A stretch of DNA of 14,692 nt from Deltaproteobacteria bacterium (GTDB lineage: Bacteria; Desulfobacterota; GWC2-55-46; S146-70). The DNA is taken from the NCBI GenBank assembly GCA_015492395.1, contig WGFD01000176.1, forward strand, positions 1 to 14,692, written 5' to 3'. Below, one piece after another: positions 1-7,886 of the stretch. The position numbers were made by a program, and so were the translations under genes. Position 1 is the first letter of the stretch. Every line of letters starts with the position of its first letter. A model generated the notes under the pieces. That model made no database searches and had not been told where the DNA came from. It saw nothing but the letters and a program-made list of their open reading frames with translations.

Positions 1-1
1 T

Positions 2-1738
2 ACCCATATAGTGCCGGGGTTCATCGATTACGACTATTTTGTCTTTGAAGAGGGCAAGCTTGAAGTACCTGAGAAGAAGGGACAGATCTGGGAGAGATAC
101 ATCTACGGTCTCCTTGACGGGACCTTGCGGTCCGAGGATGCCGAAGAGACGGTGTGGGAGATACCTCCCGAAGTCCTTGCCGGTTTATTGAACAGGAAAG
201 AATCGGGTAATATCAAAGAAGAGACATACGATAAGGTGGTAACAACATATCTAAGGAGTTCATCGGAGAGGGCCTTCTCTCACACGGACGTCCAGAGGCT
301 TATGGCCTTTATCGGCTCACTCCGTCCGGAGCTGAAAAAACAGTTCCTCTCTTCGACATCCAGAGTAGCCTCGAAAAACATCGGTGCTATGGAGAAGGCC
401 CTGCATGAGATGCCCGTCGATGGTGTCATTGGTCTGATTAAAACGGTCAATGAGCAGATGGTGGCCATTCCTGAATCGTTCAAGAACCTCATGGATAAGT
501 TCTCGGAGGTCTGTCAGGAGGGATTGGAAGATATCTATTACGGCGACGGCATGATCGTGGACGATATATTCCTGTCTCCGGAGCTTACGAAGCTCTTCAG
601 CGAAGATTCATTCGAGTCTTTTGTGACGGAGGAGTATCGCAAGGACCTCCAGAAACTGATGGAATTCGATCTCTCGCGACATATAGGGGAAAAGGGAAAG
701 GATATCAGCCTGGCCTGCAGGGACGAAGTGCTCTCACAGGACTACTGTAAACTACTCCTTGATCTCCTCTCATCCGACGTGTTGTCGGACGAGAGCCATG
801 CGATGGTTCTGGATAGGGTTAAGGAGTTGAGCATGCTATTCATAGAGAGAGGACAATACGGGGATGCCCTGAATGTCATAAAGGTATCGGAGAAGATTCG
901 CGATGAGGGCAGATTCCCTCAACTCACATCTTCGATGCTGGAATATTTTCATTCAGAAGAGTTCATATCCCTGCTGATGGACTCACTACATCTTATGGGA
1001 AGGTTGTTCAGGGAAGAGGCGGCCCTTCTGGTCTACAACTATGGCAAAGAGATAGTGCCTGCGCTTCTGGATACTCTGGCATATGTGGAGTCAGCGACGG
1101 TGAGGAGGTTCTTCATTACTTTAATAGTGCACTTTGGAGAGGAGGTCGTCCCGGAGGTGAGCGCGCGGCTCTTGGACAAGCGGTGGTATGTCAAAAGAAA
1201 CATGCTCTTTATCCTCAACGAGTGCAGTACCGGAAAGAGGATTTCCTATGTGAGAACATGCTGCCACCATGAAGATCCCAGGGTCAGTTTCGAGGCCCTG
1301 AAGTATCTGTTCAGGACGGGGGACCGCTATGGAATTGATATCCTCAGGAGATTCCTGCATTCGGATTCACGGGAGATAGTCGAACAGTCCATTGCGCTCG
1401 CGGGCGGCTACAGGGTAAGAGAGGTGGTGCCTGATCTTGTGAAGCTGCTGAGCAAGAAATGGGTACTCGGTACCGATATACATGAGAAGACCCTTATCAT
1501 AAAGGCGCTTGGCGCGATAGCCGACAGCCGTGCCCTGGAAGCATTGAAGAGACTGCTGATCGAAAAGCATATTCTGTTCAAGGGGGCAAGGGAGAGGTTG
1601 AGAGAAGAGATATACAGGACCCTGAAGAAGTATCCATATGGAGATATAGAAGAGCTCGTGGAGGCCGGCTTGAAGTCCAGAAATGATAACATCAGGAAAG
1701 AGTCTCTTATTCTGAAGGAGGGCAGGAGCGCTACATGA
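2..1738 (+). CDS. HEAT-repeat protein, 5' end cut by window edge
   Basis: The frame is open to the left edge. A GTG at 11 could be read as a start, but the codons before it (ACC CAT ATA) are sense, there is no visible ribosome binding site, and the protein probably begins outside the window. About 575 residues are visible from the GTG. The C-terminal part, roughly residues 340-570, is a series of paired amphipathic helices of HEAT type, for example around residues 361-390, 422-450, 453-480 and 492-520 (ALGAIADSRALEALKRLL is typical). The N-terminal part is charged and helical and I do not recognise it. No signal peptide or membrane segment is visible. HEAT arrays are protein-binding scaffolds, so a catalytic role is not suggested. 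The stop overlaps the next gene by ATGA (1735-1738), which indicates co-translation with the HD-GYP protein and probably a shared task in signalling. That shared task is inference. Confidence 0.8.
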   Translation, partial: THIVPGFIDYDYFVFEEGKLEVPEKKGQIWERYIYGLLDGTLRSEDAEETVWEIPPEVLAGLLNRKESGNIKEETYDKVVTTYLRSSSERAFSHTDVQRLMAFIGSLRPELKKQFLSSTSRVASKNIGAMEKALHEMPVDGVIGLIKTVNEQMVAIPESFKNLMDKFSEVCQEGLEDIYYGDGMIVDDIFLSPELTKLFSEDSFESFVTEEYRKDLQKLMEFDLSRHIGEKGKDISLACRDEVLSQDYCKLLLDLLSSDVLSDESHAMVLDRVKELSMLFIERGQYGDALNVIKVSEKIRDEGRFPQLTSSMLEYFHSEEFISLLMDSLHLMGRLFREEAALLVYNYGKEIVPALLDTLAYVESATVRRFFITLIVHFGEEVVPEVSARLLDKRWYVKRNMLFILNECSTGKRISYVRTCCHHEDPRVSFEALKYLFRTGDRYGIDILRRFLHSDSREIVEQSIALAGGYRVREVVPDLVKLLSKKWVLGTDIHEKTLIIKALGAIADSRALEALKRLLIEKHILFKGARERLREEIYRTLKKYPYGDIEELVEAGLKSRNDNIRKESLILKEGRSAT

Positions 1739-2868
1739 TCGATCAAGTCAAATACTTTCTGGCGTTGTTTATGTCTGCGCTTTCAAACTGCGCGCTCTAC
1801 TCTGAAGAACATGAGGCGGTGGAGACCCTGACCGGGAAGGCGCATTCCATAGTCGAACCCATCTTCGACGAATCTGAGAAGTTGGAGTTCATGATTGTAG
1901 AGGACAACCTTGTGGTCAACAAAACCCCGGTAAGGGGTCTTGGGATACATGGGGCCGGTTTCGTCAAGAGATTGAAGAGGAAGGGGCTTTCCAGGATGGA
2001 TCTGCTTAAAGGGTTGACCATAACTGAGTTAAAGATGTTAATATCCGAGATAGCCGATATAGAAAAGACGCCGCACTCTTCTCCCCATATCAAGGTTGGC
2101 ACAATAGATGTCAGGATAGGGGGTATTAAGATAGAGGATGGATTGGATATAGGCACAAGTGAGATGTCCGCCCTCACCAATGAGCAGGTTGAGAGGGTGA
2201 AGGAGATCTATAATACGACATCGCCTTTTAAAAGACTCAATACATCCGGACTCGAAGAGATAGTCGTTAATTTCGTCCTCGCCTTCAAAAGAGAGGCAAA
2301 CATACTTAATATTCTGAGCCCTGTAAAGATATATAGTGAATTCACATATACCCACGCGACGAATGTAGCCATCCTTACCATGTTTCAGGCTGAGGCCATG
2401 GGCATAGGGGATGAATTGGTGCACGATATCGGCATTGCGGCGCTCCTGCATGATATGGGAAAACTATTCGTATCGAAGGACGTCCTAGATAAAAGGGGAA
2501 AGCTTGATGACCATGAGTGGAAAGAGATGCAGAGGCATACGCTTTACGGGGCCAGATATCTTGCCAAGATGGACGGTCTGACACCGCTCGCGCCCATCCT
2601 CGCCTTTGAACACCACATGAAGTACGATGGCAGCGGCTATCCGGCGACGAGTAACAGCGACAGAAGACAGCATATCTGCAGTCAGATGGTGACAATAGCC
2701 GACTTATTCGATGCGTTGAGGAGTAAGAGGCCCTACAAGAAATCGTGGGAGATAAAAGAGATCCTATCCCTCATGAAGAAGAATGGAGGCAGTGAGTTCA
2801 ACCCGTTTCTTGTGGACAATTTTTCCAAAATGCTCTTACTGGCGCTCTCACAGAAGAAACTTTCATAG
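1735..2868 (+). CDS. HD-GYP domain protein, probable cyclic-di-GMP phosphodiesterase
   Basis: This is a 377-residue protein. The C-terminal half (about 200-370) is an HD-GYP domain: an upstream His in THATNVAIL (207), the HD pair with following DMGK (239-243), LDKRGKLDDHEW (251-262), His268, the HH pair (293-294), the YDGSGYP signature (297-303) and IADLFDAL (322-329) with metal-binding Asp323. All expected metal ligands and the GYP loop are present, so hydrolysis of cyclic-di-GMP (or a related cyclic dinucleotide) is a reasonable prediction from the family. The first ~190 residues resemble no sensor domain that I can name; there is no clear transmembrane helix and no receiver domain, so the protein is probably cytoplasmic. 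It starts inside the stop of the HEAT-repeat gene (ATGA), suggesting that the HEAT protein is its partner. The domain assignment is firm; substrate and partner are inferred. Confidence 0.9.
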   Translation: MIDQVKYFLALFMSALSNCALYSEEHEAVETLTGKAHSIVEPIFDESEKLEFMIVEDNLVVNKTPVRGLGIHGAGFVKRLKRKGLSRMDLLKGLTITELKMLISEIADIEKTPHSSPHIKVGTIDVRIGGIKIEDGLDIGTSEMSALTNEQVERVKEIYNTTSPFKRLNTSGLEEIVVNFVLAFKREANILNILSPVKIYSEFTYTHATNVAILTMFQAEAMGIGDELVHDIGIAALLHDMGKLFVSKDVLDKRGKLDDHEWKEMQRHTLYGARYLAKMDGLTPLAPILAFEHHMKYDGSGYPATSNSDRRQHICSQMVTIADLFDALRSKRPYKKSWEIKEILSLMKKNGGSEFNPFLVDNFSKMLLLALSQKKLS

Positions 2869-2949
2869 AGAAGGTATACGGGGGGTTTGAAGCCGGTCAC
2901 TCCATAATCTCCAGGGGATCTTCAATTACAGCGGCCTTGCCGCAAACCT

Positions 2950-3336
2950 CTACAGGTTTTCAATAACATTCTTTAGTTTTATCTGTACTTGGGCCGCAAT
3001 CTCTTTCAGGTCGGGGTTCTGGACGGCCATCATCGAAGCTGCGGGGTCTATAGCGGATACCTCGACCTGTTCGCCCTCCTTTTCCTGCACTATGACGTTG
3101 CAGGGCAGCATGGTCCCAATCTTGTCTTCCTTCTGTAGCGCCTCATAGGCGAACTTGGGATTGCAGGCCCCCAATATCCTGTAGTTGTAAAAGTCCGTGT
3201 CGAGTTTTGTCTTCAATGTCTTCTTTACATCTATATCGGTGAGTACACCGAATCCCTCATTCTTCAACGCCTCCGTCACTTTAGAGATAGCCTCTTCAAA
3301 GGTGGTCTCCAATCTCTTGCTGAAGTAGTATGACAT
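2950..3336 (-). CDS. DUF302 domain protein
   Basis: A 128-residue soluble protein that is a single DUF302 domain from end to end. Recognisable family features are the N-terminal FEEAISKVTEALKNEGFGVLTDIDV region, the LGACNPKFAYEALQ segment (about residues 55-69), and LPCNVIVQE followed by an acidic VSAIDPAASM stretch (about 78-103). The family's function is not established, and I do not infer one. The ATG start is well supported: GGAGGA (3348-3343) lies six bases upstream. It lies 135 bp downstream of cbiA on the same strand. It could be read through from the cobalamin operon, but a possible promoter in the gap suggests independent expression. It converges with the HD-GYP gene 81 bp away. It has no obvious part in cobalamin synthesis. 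Confidence 0.88.
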   Translation of the reverse strand: MSYYFSKRLETTFEEAISKVTEALKNEGFGVLTDIDVKKTLKTKLDTDFYNYRILGACNPKFAYEALQKEDKIGTMLPCNVIVQEKEGEQVEVSAIDPAASMMAVQNPDLKEIAAQVQIKLKNVIENL

Positions 3337-3407
3337 TTAAAGTCCTCCGTTTTGCTTTTTTTGTACCGGCGAAACTTCAATACCCACGCCTGTAAAGGTA
3401 TACCAGG

Positions 3408-3434
3408 TTAATAACAGAATAGGAAGAAAGTCAA
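3408..3434 (-). promoter_or_regulatory. possible sigma70 promoter for the DUF302 gene
   Basis: On the minus strand, TTGACT (3434-3429) is followed after 15 bases by TATTAA (3413-3408), about 70 bp before the DUF302 start. The -35 match is good, but the spacer is two bases shorter than ideal and the -10 is imperfect, so this is tentative. No convincing terminator lies between cbiA and this site, so read-through from the cobalamin operon remains possible. Confidence 0.3.
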
Positions 3435-3471
3435 GAGAAAATTGTTGTTCCAAACCCCGTCATGACATGAT

Positions 3472-4926
3472 TTAAAGCCGCATACTACGGGCTTGGCTTA
3501 TATCCGCGCAACTGCCTACGAACCCCGCCGGGAACCCGGGGTTACTCGCGAAGTGTATGTGAACGTAGCTGGCAAGGGTATTCTTGTACAGGTAACCCTC
3601 CTCTTTACGTGGATCTCCTCCGGTGCCTGTGACCGAGTAGCTGCATTTGACCTTCTCCGGGAGGGTGATCTCCGAGTAGTGGAACTCATGTCCTCTCATC
3701 CTATGCCCTTTGCCGAGGAATGGACATTCCCTGTTTACTATCACCTCCCTGTACCCCAGGAATCTCCTCCTGGGCAGCATTGTCGATGTCCATGGGAAGA
3801 TGCGGGTCAGCTCAAAGGCCTTTCCATCGAGGTCTCTCAGCTCCATGCCCAGATACATGAGGCCGCCGCATTCCGCGTATATCGGGATTCCCCTTTCGGC
3901 GGCCGTCCTGATCTCCGTCAGCAGGCGCCTGTTTGACGAGAGGGTTTCTGCGTAAAGTTCGGGATAGCCTCCGCCGAGGTATATCCCGGCCGTGCCTTCG
4001 GGCAGTTCCCCGTCCGAGAGCGGACTGAAATAGACCAGATCTGCACCCAGTTCCTCCAGCATATCCAGGTTTTCCCTGTAGTAGAAGCAGAAGGCGTTGT
4101 CATAGGCGACGGCGATGACCGGCCGGCCGGAATGGGCTGGCCGGTCCGGCGGAGTGGTATAGCACTCATCTCCACCTACGGCACCGCCGCAAGCTAGTAC
4201 ACCGTCGAGATCCACATATCTCTCCATCAGTTCAACCAGCCCTTTGATCCTGCTGTTTTCCGTTTCATCCTCACCGGGCGGCGCCATCACGAGGCCAAGG
4301 TGCCTTTCGGGCATAGTGATGTCTTCATCCCATGGCAGGTATCCCAACACCCGCGCGTTGCAACTGTTCTCTACAGCCCCCTTCAATATCCTGTAGTGCG
4401 CCGTACTGCCGACCCTGTTGAATATTACGCCCGCAATCCGCACTTCAGGGTCAAACCGTTCAAAGCCGTGAATGAGGGCCGCCGCACTGTGGGCCATGCC
4501 CTTGGCGTCTATGACGAGTATGACCGGGAGGACCAGTATCTTGGCAAGGTGGGCGGTGCTCCCCTCTCCGTCACCTCCGCCCTTTCCGTCGAAGAGCCCC
4601 ATTACGCCCTCAATAATACCTGCATCGGCTCCGCGCATCGCCCTTGCAAACGACCCTTTGACTCCGTTCGTCCCCATCATCCATGTATCCAGGTTGTAAG
4701 AGGGCCTGCCACAGACCGCTTGGTGGTGGCTGGGATCGATGTAGTCCGGCCCCGCCTTGAAGGGTTGCACGGTCATTCCTCTCTTTCGGAGGGCAGCCAT
4801 AAGACCCAGGGTTGCAGTAGTCTTGCCTGTGGAGCTTGAGATGCCGGCGGTTATAAAGGCGACGGGCTGTGTCACGGCGGATGCTTTTCCTCGCGTGTTG
4901 AGAATGGGGCTGTTTCCGGCAATCAA
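3472..4926 (-). CDS. cbiA: cobyrinate a,c-diamide synthase
   Basis: Glutamine- and ATP-dependent amidation of the a and c carboxylates of (cobalt) cobyrinate. The 484-residue reading shows the two expected domains. The N-terminal synthetase has a P-loop AGISSSTGKTT (27-37), then VQPFKAGPDYIDP and the GRPSYNLDTWMMG segment. The C-terminal class I glutamine amidotransferase domain has GGGYPE, the nucleophile in YAECGGLMYLG (Cys353) and the catalytic His in YVHIHFASNP (about 456). The TTG start at 4926 overlaps the cbiH stop as TTGA, but no ribosome binding site is visible for it. An in-frame GTG at 4875 would give the usual short N-terminus (seven residues before the ITAG strand), with a distant AGGA upstream. 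It is the last cobalamin gene of the operon. Function is secure; the start is not. Confidence 0.95.
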   Translation of the reverse strand: MIAGNSPILNTRGKASAVTQPVAFITAGISSSTGKTTATLGLMAALRKRGMTVQPFKAGPDYIDPSHHQAVCGRPSYNLDTWMMGTNGVKGSFARAMRGADAGIIEGVMGLFDGKGGGDGEGSTAHLAKILVLPVILVIDAKGMAHSAAALIHGFERFDPEVRIAGVIFNRVGSTAHYRILKGAVENSCNARVLGYLPWDEDITMPERHLGLVMAPPGEDETENSRIKGLVELMERYVDLDGVLACGGAVGGDECYTTPPDRPAHSGRPVIAVAYDNAFCFYYRENLDMLEELGADLVYFSPLSDGELPEGTAGIYLGGGYPELYAETLSSNRRLLTEIRTAAERGIPIYAECGGLMYLGMELRDLDGKAFELTRIFPWTSTMLPRRRFLGYREVIVNRECPFLGKGHRMRGHEFHYSEITLPEKVKCSYSVTGTGGDPRKEEGYLYKNTLASYVHIHFASNPGFPAGFVGSCADISQARSMRL

Positions 4927-5720
4927 AATGAAGCGGAATACTTTGTCTGATATCCCCTTGAAGTTATTAACCGGTCCTTGTTCCTGATAGTCTGACTGTT
5001 GCCGATGATTACTATAGAGAGCATATTGATCTCCTCATCCGGGAGACCGGCAAGGTCTGTCACTGTAACGGACTGGCCTTCCCTGAAGGCATTGGTCACA
5101 ATACCCACCGGTGTTTCACAGGGTCTGTAGCGCTTGACGATCTCATGCGCCTTGACCAGCTGCTCTATCCTCTTTTTACTCCTGGGGTTATAGATGGCAA
5201 TCACGAAATCACCCTCTGCGGCGGAACAGATCCTCTTTTCTATGACTTCCCATGGCGTGAGGAGATCGCTCAGGCTGATGACGGCAAAGTCGTTCATGAG
5301 CGGCGCACCCAGTAGGGAAGCGGCGGCATTGACCGATGTGATACCGGGAACTATCTCCACATCGACTCCATCGTCCTTGTTCAACTCAAGTACCAGACCG
5401 GCCATACCGTAAACACCGGGGTCCCCACTACTGACGACGGAGACGACTCTCCCGGCCCTTGCCAGATCCAGGGCCTTCTTGACGCGGTCAACCTCTTCCG
5501 TCATCCCTGAGGCTAAGACTTCCTTGCCGGCGATCAATGGAGAGATGAGATCGATATACCGCTTGTACCCCACAACGGCGGCGGATTTCCGAAGCGCCTC
5601 CCTGGCGGCCGGTGTCAAGTGATTGAGACCCCCGGGACCGGTGCCTACTGCAAAAATCTTTCCTCTGCTATAGCTATCGTCGTGTTTCCTATCTTCGTCT
5701 TTGGCAATACTATATGACAC
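4923..5720 (-). CDS. cbiH: cobalt-precorrin-3B C17-methyltransferase
   Basis: A SAM-dependent tetrapyrrole methylase that methylates C17 and brings about ring contraction, following CbiL in the pathway. Visible family motifs are the N-terminal VGTGPGG loop (25-31), LTPAAREAL, VVGYKRYIDLI, the SSGDPGVYGMAG loop typical of CbiH/CobJ, IVPGITSVNAAASLLGAPL, and FVIAIYNPRSKKR. I chose GTG at 5720 because GGGAGGT (5732-5726) sits five bases upstream; an ATG at 5744 lies upstream in the same frame. Either choice leaves a polar extension of about 20 residues before the first strand, and no nearer ATG, GTG or TTG exists in frame. The gene starts 76 bases inside the 3' end of cbiG, a long overlap for this operon. 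It has no fused partner domain, and its length (265 residues) otherwise fits the family. Confidence 0.94.
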   Translation of the reverse strand: MSYSIAKDEDRKHDDSYSRGKIFAVGTGPGGLNHLTPAAREALRKSAAVVGYKRYIDLISPLIAGKEVLASGMTEEVDRVKKALDLARAGRVVSVVSSGDPGVYGMAGLVLELNKDDGVDVEIVPGITSVNAAASLLGAPLMNDFAVISLSDLLTPWEVIEKRICSAAEGDFVIAIYNPRSKKRIEQLVKAHEIVKRYRPCETPVGIVTNAFREGQSVTVTDLAGLPDEEINMLSIVIIGNSQTIRNKDRLITSRGYQTKYSASF

Positions 5721-6427
5721 CTGAAACCTCCCAACATGGCGCACGGTTCCGCGACCGAATAGATACCTAATGCCTTATTTACAAGTTCCGATTTATCGAA
5801 GTTGTCCTCTACCGCCTTGATTAACGCCGTGGGGATAAACTTGAGAGGGACCTTCAGACGTTCGGAGAGGCCGAGGAGACCCTCTTCATTTCTTTTGGCT
5901 TCAACACTTGCAATGAGTCTGACGTCGCTCAGTTTGCGATTGATGCGCTTCAGTCCCTCCTCCAATGTCTTCTCCAGGGTATCGGTGGAGATGCCGCGGC
6001 GGCACCCCATTCCCGCAATGAGCGTCTTGATCGCTTCGGAACCGGTCGTGACAACAAAGTCACCCTGGCATATAAGGGCGACACTTTCGGCAAGCCTGTT
6101 GGCTCCGCCCTCATGGCCTGACAGGGCGCTTATCGCATATCTCCCCATCTCATCGACGACGACTACGGCCGGATCTTCGTGTTTATTGTCTATGTGGTTC
6201 CTGATAATGCGGTTGACGATACCAAGGGCCATGATGAATATGAAAGAGTCGTACTTCTTCCAGATACGGCCGATCAATTCCGTAGTGCTTGTATGGTACA
6301 CGTTAACCCTGGCACTTGCTCCGGCCATGATCCCATCGGGCACGTACAGGTCGCAGTCCAGGCCTTCCTGCAGTCTTCCGGCCACGGCCAGTCCATGGAC
6401 GGTGATGGCGATGGCTGCGGTATTCAC
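5645..6427 (-). CDS. cbiG: cobalt-precorrin-5A hydrolase, short form without the middle domain
   Basis: CbiG opens the delta-lactone of cobalt-precorrin-5A and releases acetaldehyde, which prepares for the CbiD step. The protein has 260 residues. Residues 1-127 are CbiG_N-like, with MALGIVNRIIRNH and VVDEMGRYAISALSGHEGGANRLAE (about 91-114). Residues 136-258 are CbiG_C-like, beginning with IAGMGCRRGIS (137-147) and ending with a typical beta strand. The two halves are joined by only about eight residues (VVTTGSEAIK), whereas many CbiG proteins carry a separate middle domain there and exceed 300 residues. There is no sign of a frameshift, so this looks like a naturally compact version. The start is GTG at 6427, overlapping the cbiF stop as GTGA; the 3' end overlaps cbiH by 76 bases. 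Assignment is firm; the effect of the missing middle domain is unknown. Confidence 0.93.
   Translation of the reverse strand: MNTAAIAITVHGLAVAGRLQEGLDCDLYVPDGIMAGASARVNVYHTSTTELIGRIWKKYDSFIFIMALGIVNRIIRNHIDNKHEDPAVVVVDEMGRYAISALSGHEGGANRLAESVALICQGDFVVTTGSEAIKTLIAGMGCRRGISTDTLEKTLEEGLKRINRKLSDVRLIASVEAKRNEEGLLGLSERLKVPLKFIPTALIKAVEDNFDKSELVNKALGIYSVAEPCAMLGGFRCHIVLPKTKIGNTTIAIAEERFLQ
5726..5732 (-). promoter_or_regulatory. ribosome binding site that decides the cbiH start
   Basis: GGGAGGT on the minus strand, five bases before the GTG at 5720. It lies within the coding sequence of cbiG (its Leu-Gly-Gly codons), so it could be a coincidence of coding. It is nevertheless the best Shine-Dalgarno match near any possible cbiH start. 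Confidence 0.6.
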
Positions 6428-7176
6428 TTGCCCCTCCTGTGCATGTGCGTAAAGCCCTTGTCGTAGAGGAGTGAAGTGACTCCGCCTTTCGACAAGACCT
6501 CGCCTACAAGTATCAATGCTGTCTTCTTGATACCCGTGCCTTCCATTCTTCCCAGGATATCCTCCAGAGTTCCTCTGATGATCCGCTCACCCGGCAGGCT
6601 CACCTTGTAGGCTATGACTATGGGTGTGGAAGGGTGGTAAGAGGTCTTCAGGATCTCGACAATCTCCTTAAGCTTGGATATAGAGAGAAAGAGAACCAGT
6701 GTCGGTCTTGTCTTGACGATCTCTCTCAGATCTTCCTTCTCCGGCATTGGCGTCCTTCCCTCCATGCGGGTGAGGGTAATGGTCTGGCAGACCCTGGGGA
6801 GCGTGAGTTCCTGGCACAGGCCCGCGGCCGCGGCCTGGAATGAACTTACACCTGGTATCACCTCGTAGGCAATCCCCAGTTTATCGAGGATACCCGCCTG
6901 TTCATTGATGGCCCCGTAGATGCTTGGATCACCTGAATGGATGCGGGCAACGTTTATATCCCTTTCCTTCGCCGAGCGGAAGATCTCCTTCATTTCTTCC
7001 AGGTTCAGGCCGGCGGAGTTATGGATCTCCCCGGCGTTGATCCCGTACCTGAGTATCTCTTCGCTGACGAGGGAACCCGCGTAGATGATAATCCCGGCCT
7101 TTTCGATAGTCTCCTTGCCCTTAATGGTTATCAGCTTTGGGTCCCCGGGCCCCGCTCCTATAAAGTATACCCTCAT
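6424..7176 (-). CDS. cbiF: cobalt-precorrin-4 C11-methyltransferase
   Basis: A SAM-dependent methylase that adds the C11 methyl group in the step before CbiG. The 250-residue protein shows the tetrapyrrole methylase fold and CbiF/CobM-specific motifs: VYFIGAGPGDPKLIT at the N-terminus, IIIYAGSLVSEEIL (about 29-42), ARIHSGDPSIYGAINEQ (about 77-93), YEVIPGVSSFQAAAAGL, and TLTRMEGRTPMPEKEDL. These separate it from its relatives CbiL, CbiE and CbiH in the same operon. The length matches the family and no residue of the SAM loops is missing. It overlaps cbiL upstream as ATGA (7173-7176) and cbiG downstream as GTGA (6424-6427), so it lies in the middle of a translationally coupled block. Confidence 0.96.
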   Translation of the reverse strand: MRVYFIGAGPGDPKLITIKGKETIEKAGIIIYAGSLVSEEILRYGINAGEIHNSAGLNLEEMKEIFRSAKERDINVARIHSGDPSIYGAINEQAGILDKLGIAYEVIPGVSSFQAAAAGLCQELTLPRVCQTITLTRMEGRTPMPEKEDLREIVKTRPTLVLFLSISKLKEIVEILKTSYHPSTPIVIAYKVSLPGERIIRGTLEDILGRMEGTGIKKTALILVGEVLSKGGVTSLLYDKGFTHMHRRGK

Positions 7177-7886
7177 CTCCGTCTGCTCCTCACAATGATT
7201 GTGGAGAGGTATCCCTCCATGTCCGATACCGCAAAGGGTTCAATCTTTCCGTCGATCACCATTTCCCCCTCCATTCCAATGCGGCTGCCAAAGACGGTGT
7301 CCTCGAGCAGGTTCATATCACCGAGCAAGGCAATAACTTCCCGGAGTTTCTTTGCCACCTTCATAATTACGACAGTGTCGTTTTGCAGGATGATCTCTCT
7401 CAGGTCCGACAAATCTTCCGGCACCGGGCATATACAAATCCTCTCGTTTTTTTCCGCCAGGGAATAGTTCAACCTTGCCGAGACCGCACTGTAGGCCGGT
7501 ATGCCGGGGATGGTTTCGACCATGAGGTCAGGTGCCACTTCTTTTAATGCGTCCAGCAGGTAGATGTAGGTGCTGTAGAGGTTGGGGTCGCCTATGGTCA
7601 GGTATGCCACCTCCTTTTCCATGTTGATCTCTTTACAGATGCGTTCCGCGGCATTCCGGTATCTTTTCCGGAGTTCCACGGCATTTTTTGTCATGGGAAA
7701 TTCCAGCTCAACAAACTCCTTTCCTTCTTCAAGCATCTTTTCAACGATCTCTCTGGCCAGGCTGTCACTCTTTTCCTTGGCCTTGGGGGCAAAGATCACC
7801 TCCGCCTTCTTAAGCGCGTTAAGACCCTTGACGGTGATGAGTTCGGGATCTCCAGGCCCGACTCCGACGCCGTAAAACTTACGCAT
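7173..7886 (-). CDS. cbiL: cobalt-precorrin-2 C20-methyltransferase
   Basis: The first methylase after cobalt insertion; it uses SAM to methylate C20 of cobalt-sirohydrochlorin (cobalt-precorrin-2). The 237-residue protein has the CbiL/CobI signatures: FYGVGVGPGDPELITVKG (4-21), VIFAPKAKEKSDSLA (about 30-44), an LEFPMTKN segment (about 61-68), VAYLTIGDPNLYSTYIYL and VETIPGIPAYSAVSARL. The PK..KSDSLA segment distinguishes CbiL from the other methylases here. The ATG start has GGAAGG three bases upstream and lies eight bases inside the cbiE gene. Its product feeds CbiH, encoded downstream in the same operon. No oddities seen. Confidence 0.95.
   Translation of the reverse strand: MRKFYGVGVGPGDPELITVKGLNALKKAEVIFAPKAKEKSDSLAREIVEKMLEEGKEFVELEFPMTKNAVELRKRYRNAAERICKEINMEKEVAYLTIGDPNLYSTYIYLLDALKEVAPDLMVETIPGIPAYSAVSARLNYSLAEKNERICICPVPEDLSDLREIILQNDTVVIMKVAKKLREVIALLGDMNLLEDTVFGSRIGMEGEMVIDGKIEPFAVSDMEGYLSTIIVRSRRR

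Noticed and set aside
2931..2943. Hairpin GCGGC-CTT-GCCGC between the convergent HD-GYP and DUF302 genes, considered as a two-way terminator.
   Set aside because: Five-base stem with a three-base loop and no T-run on either strand; not enough to call a terminator.
2869..2949. Possible gene end on the minus strand (PVEVCGKAAVIEDPLEIME then TGA) just after the DUF302 gene.
   Set aside because: The frame is closed by a TGA only about 20 codons upstream and has no start codon. It looks protein-like but could only be a short remnant or chance.
3460..3470. Palindrome TCATGACATGA just after the cbiA stop, considered as an operator.
   Set aside because: Too short and isolated, with no second copy near a promoter; likely chance.
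4300..4839. Long plus-strand open frame opposite cbiA, and similar long frames opposite cbiP, cbiX-cbiC and cbiG.
   Set aside because: These are antisense shadows of strongly conserved genes; their translations show no family features and no ribosome binding sites.
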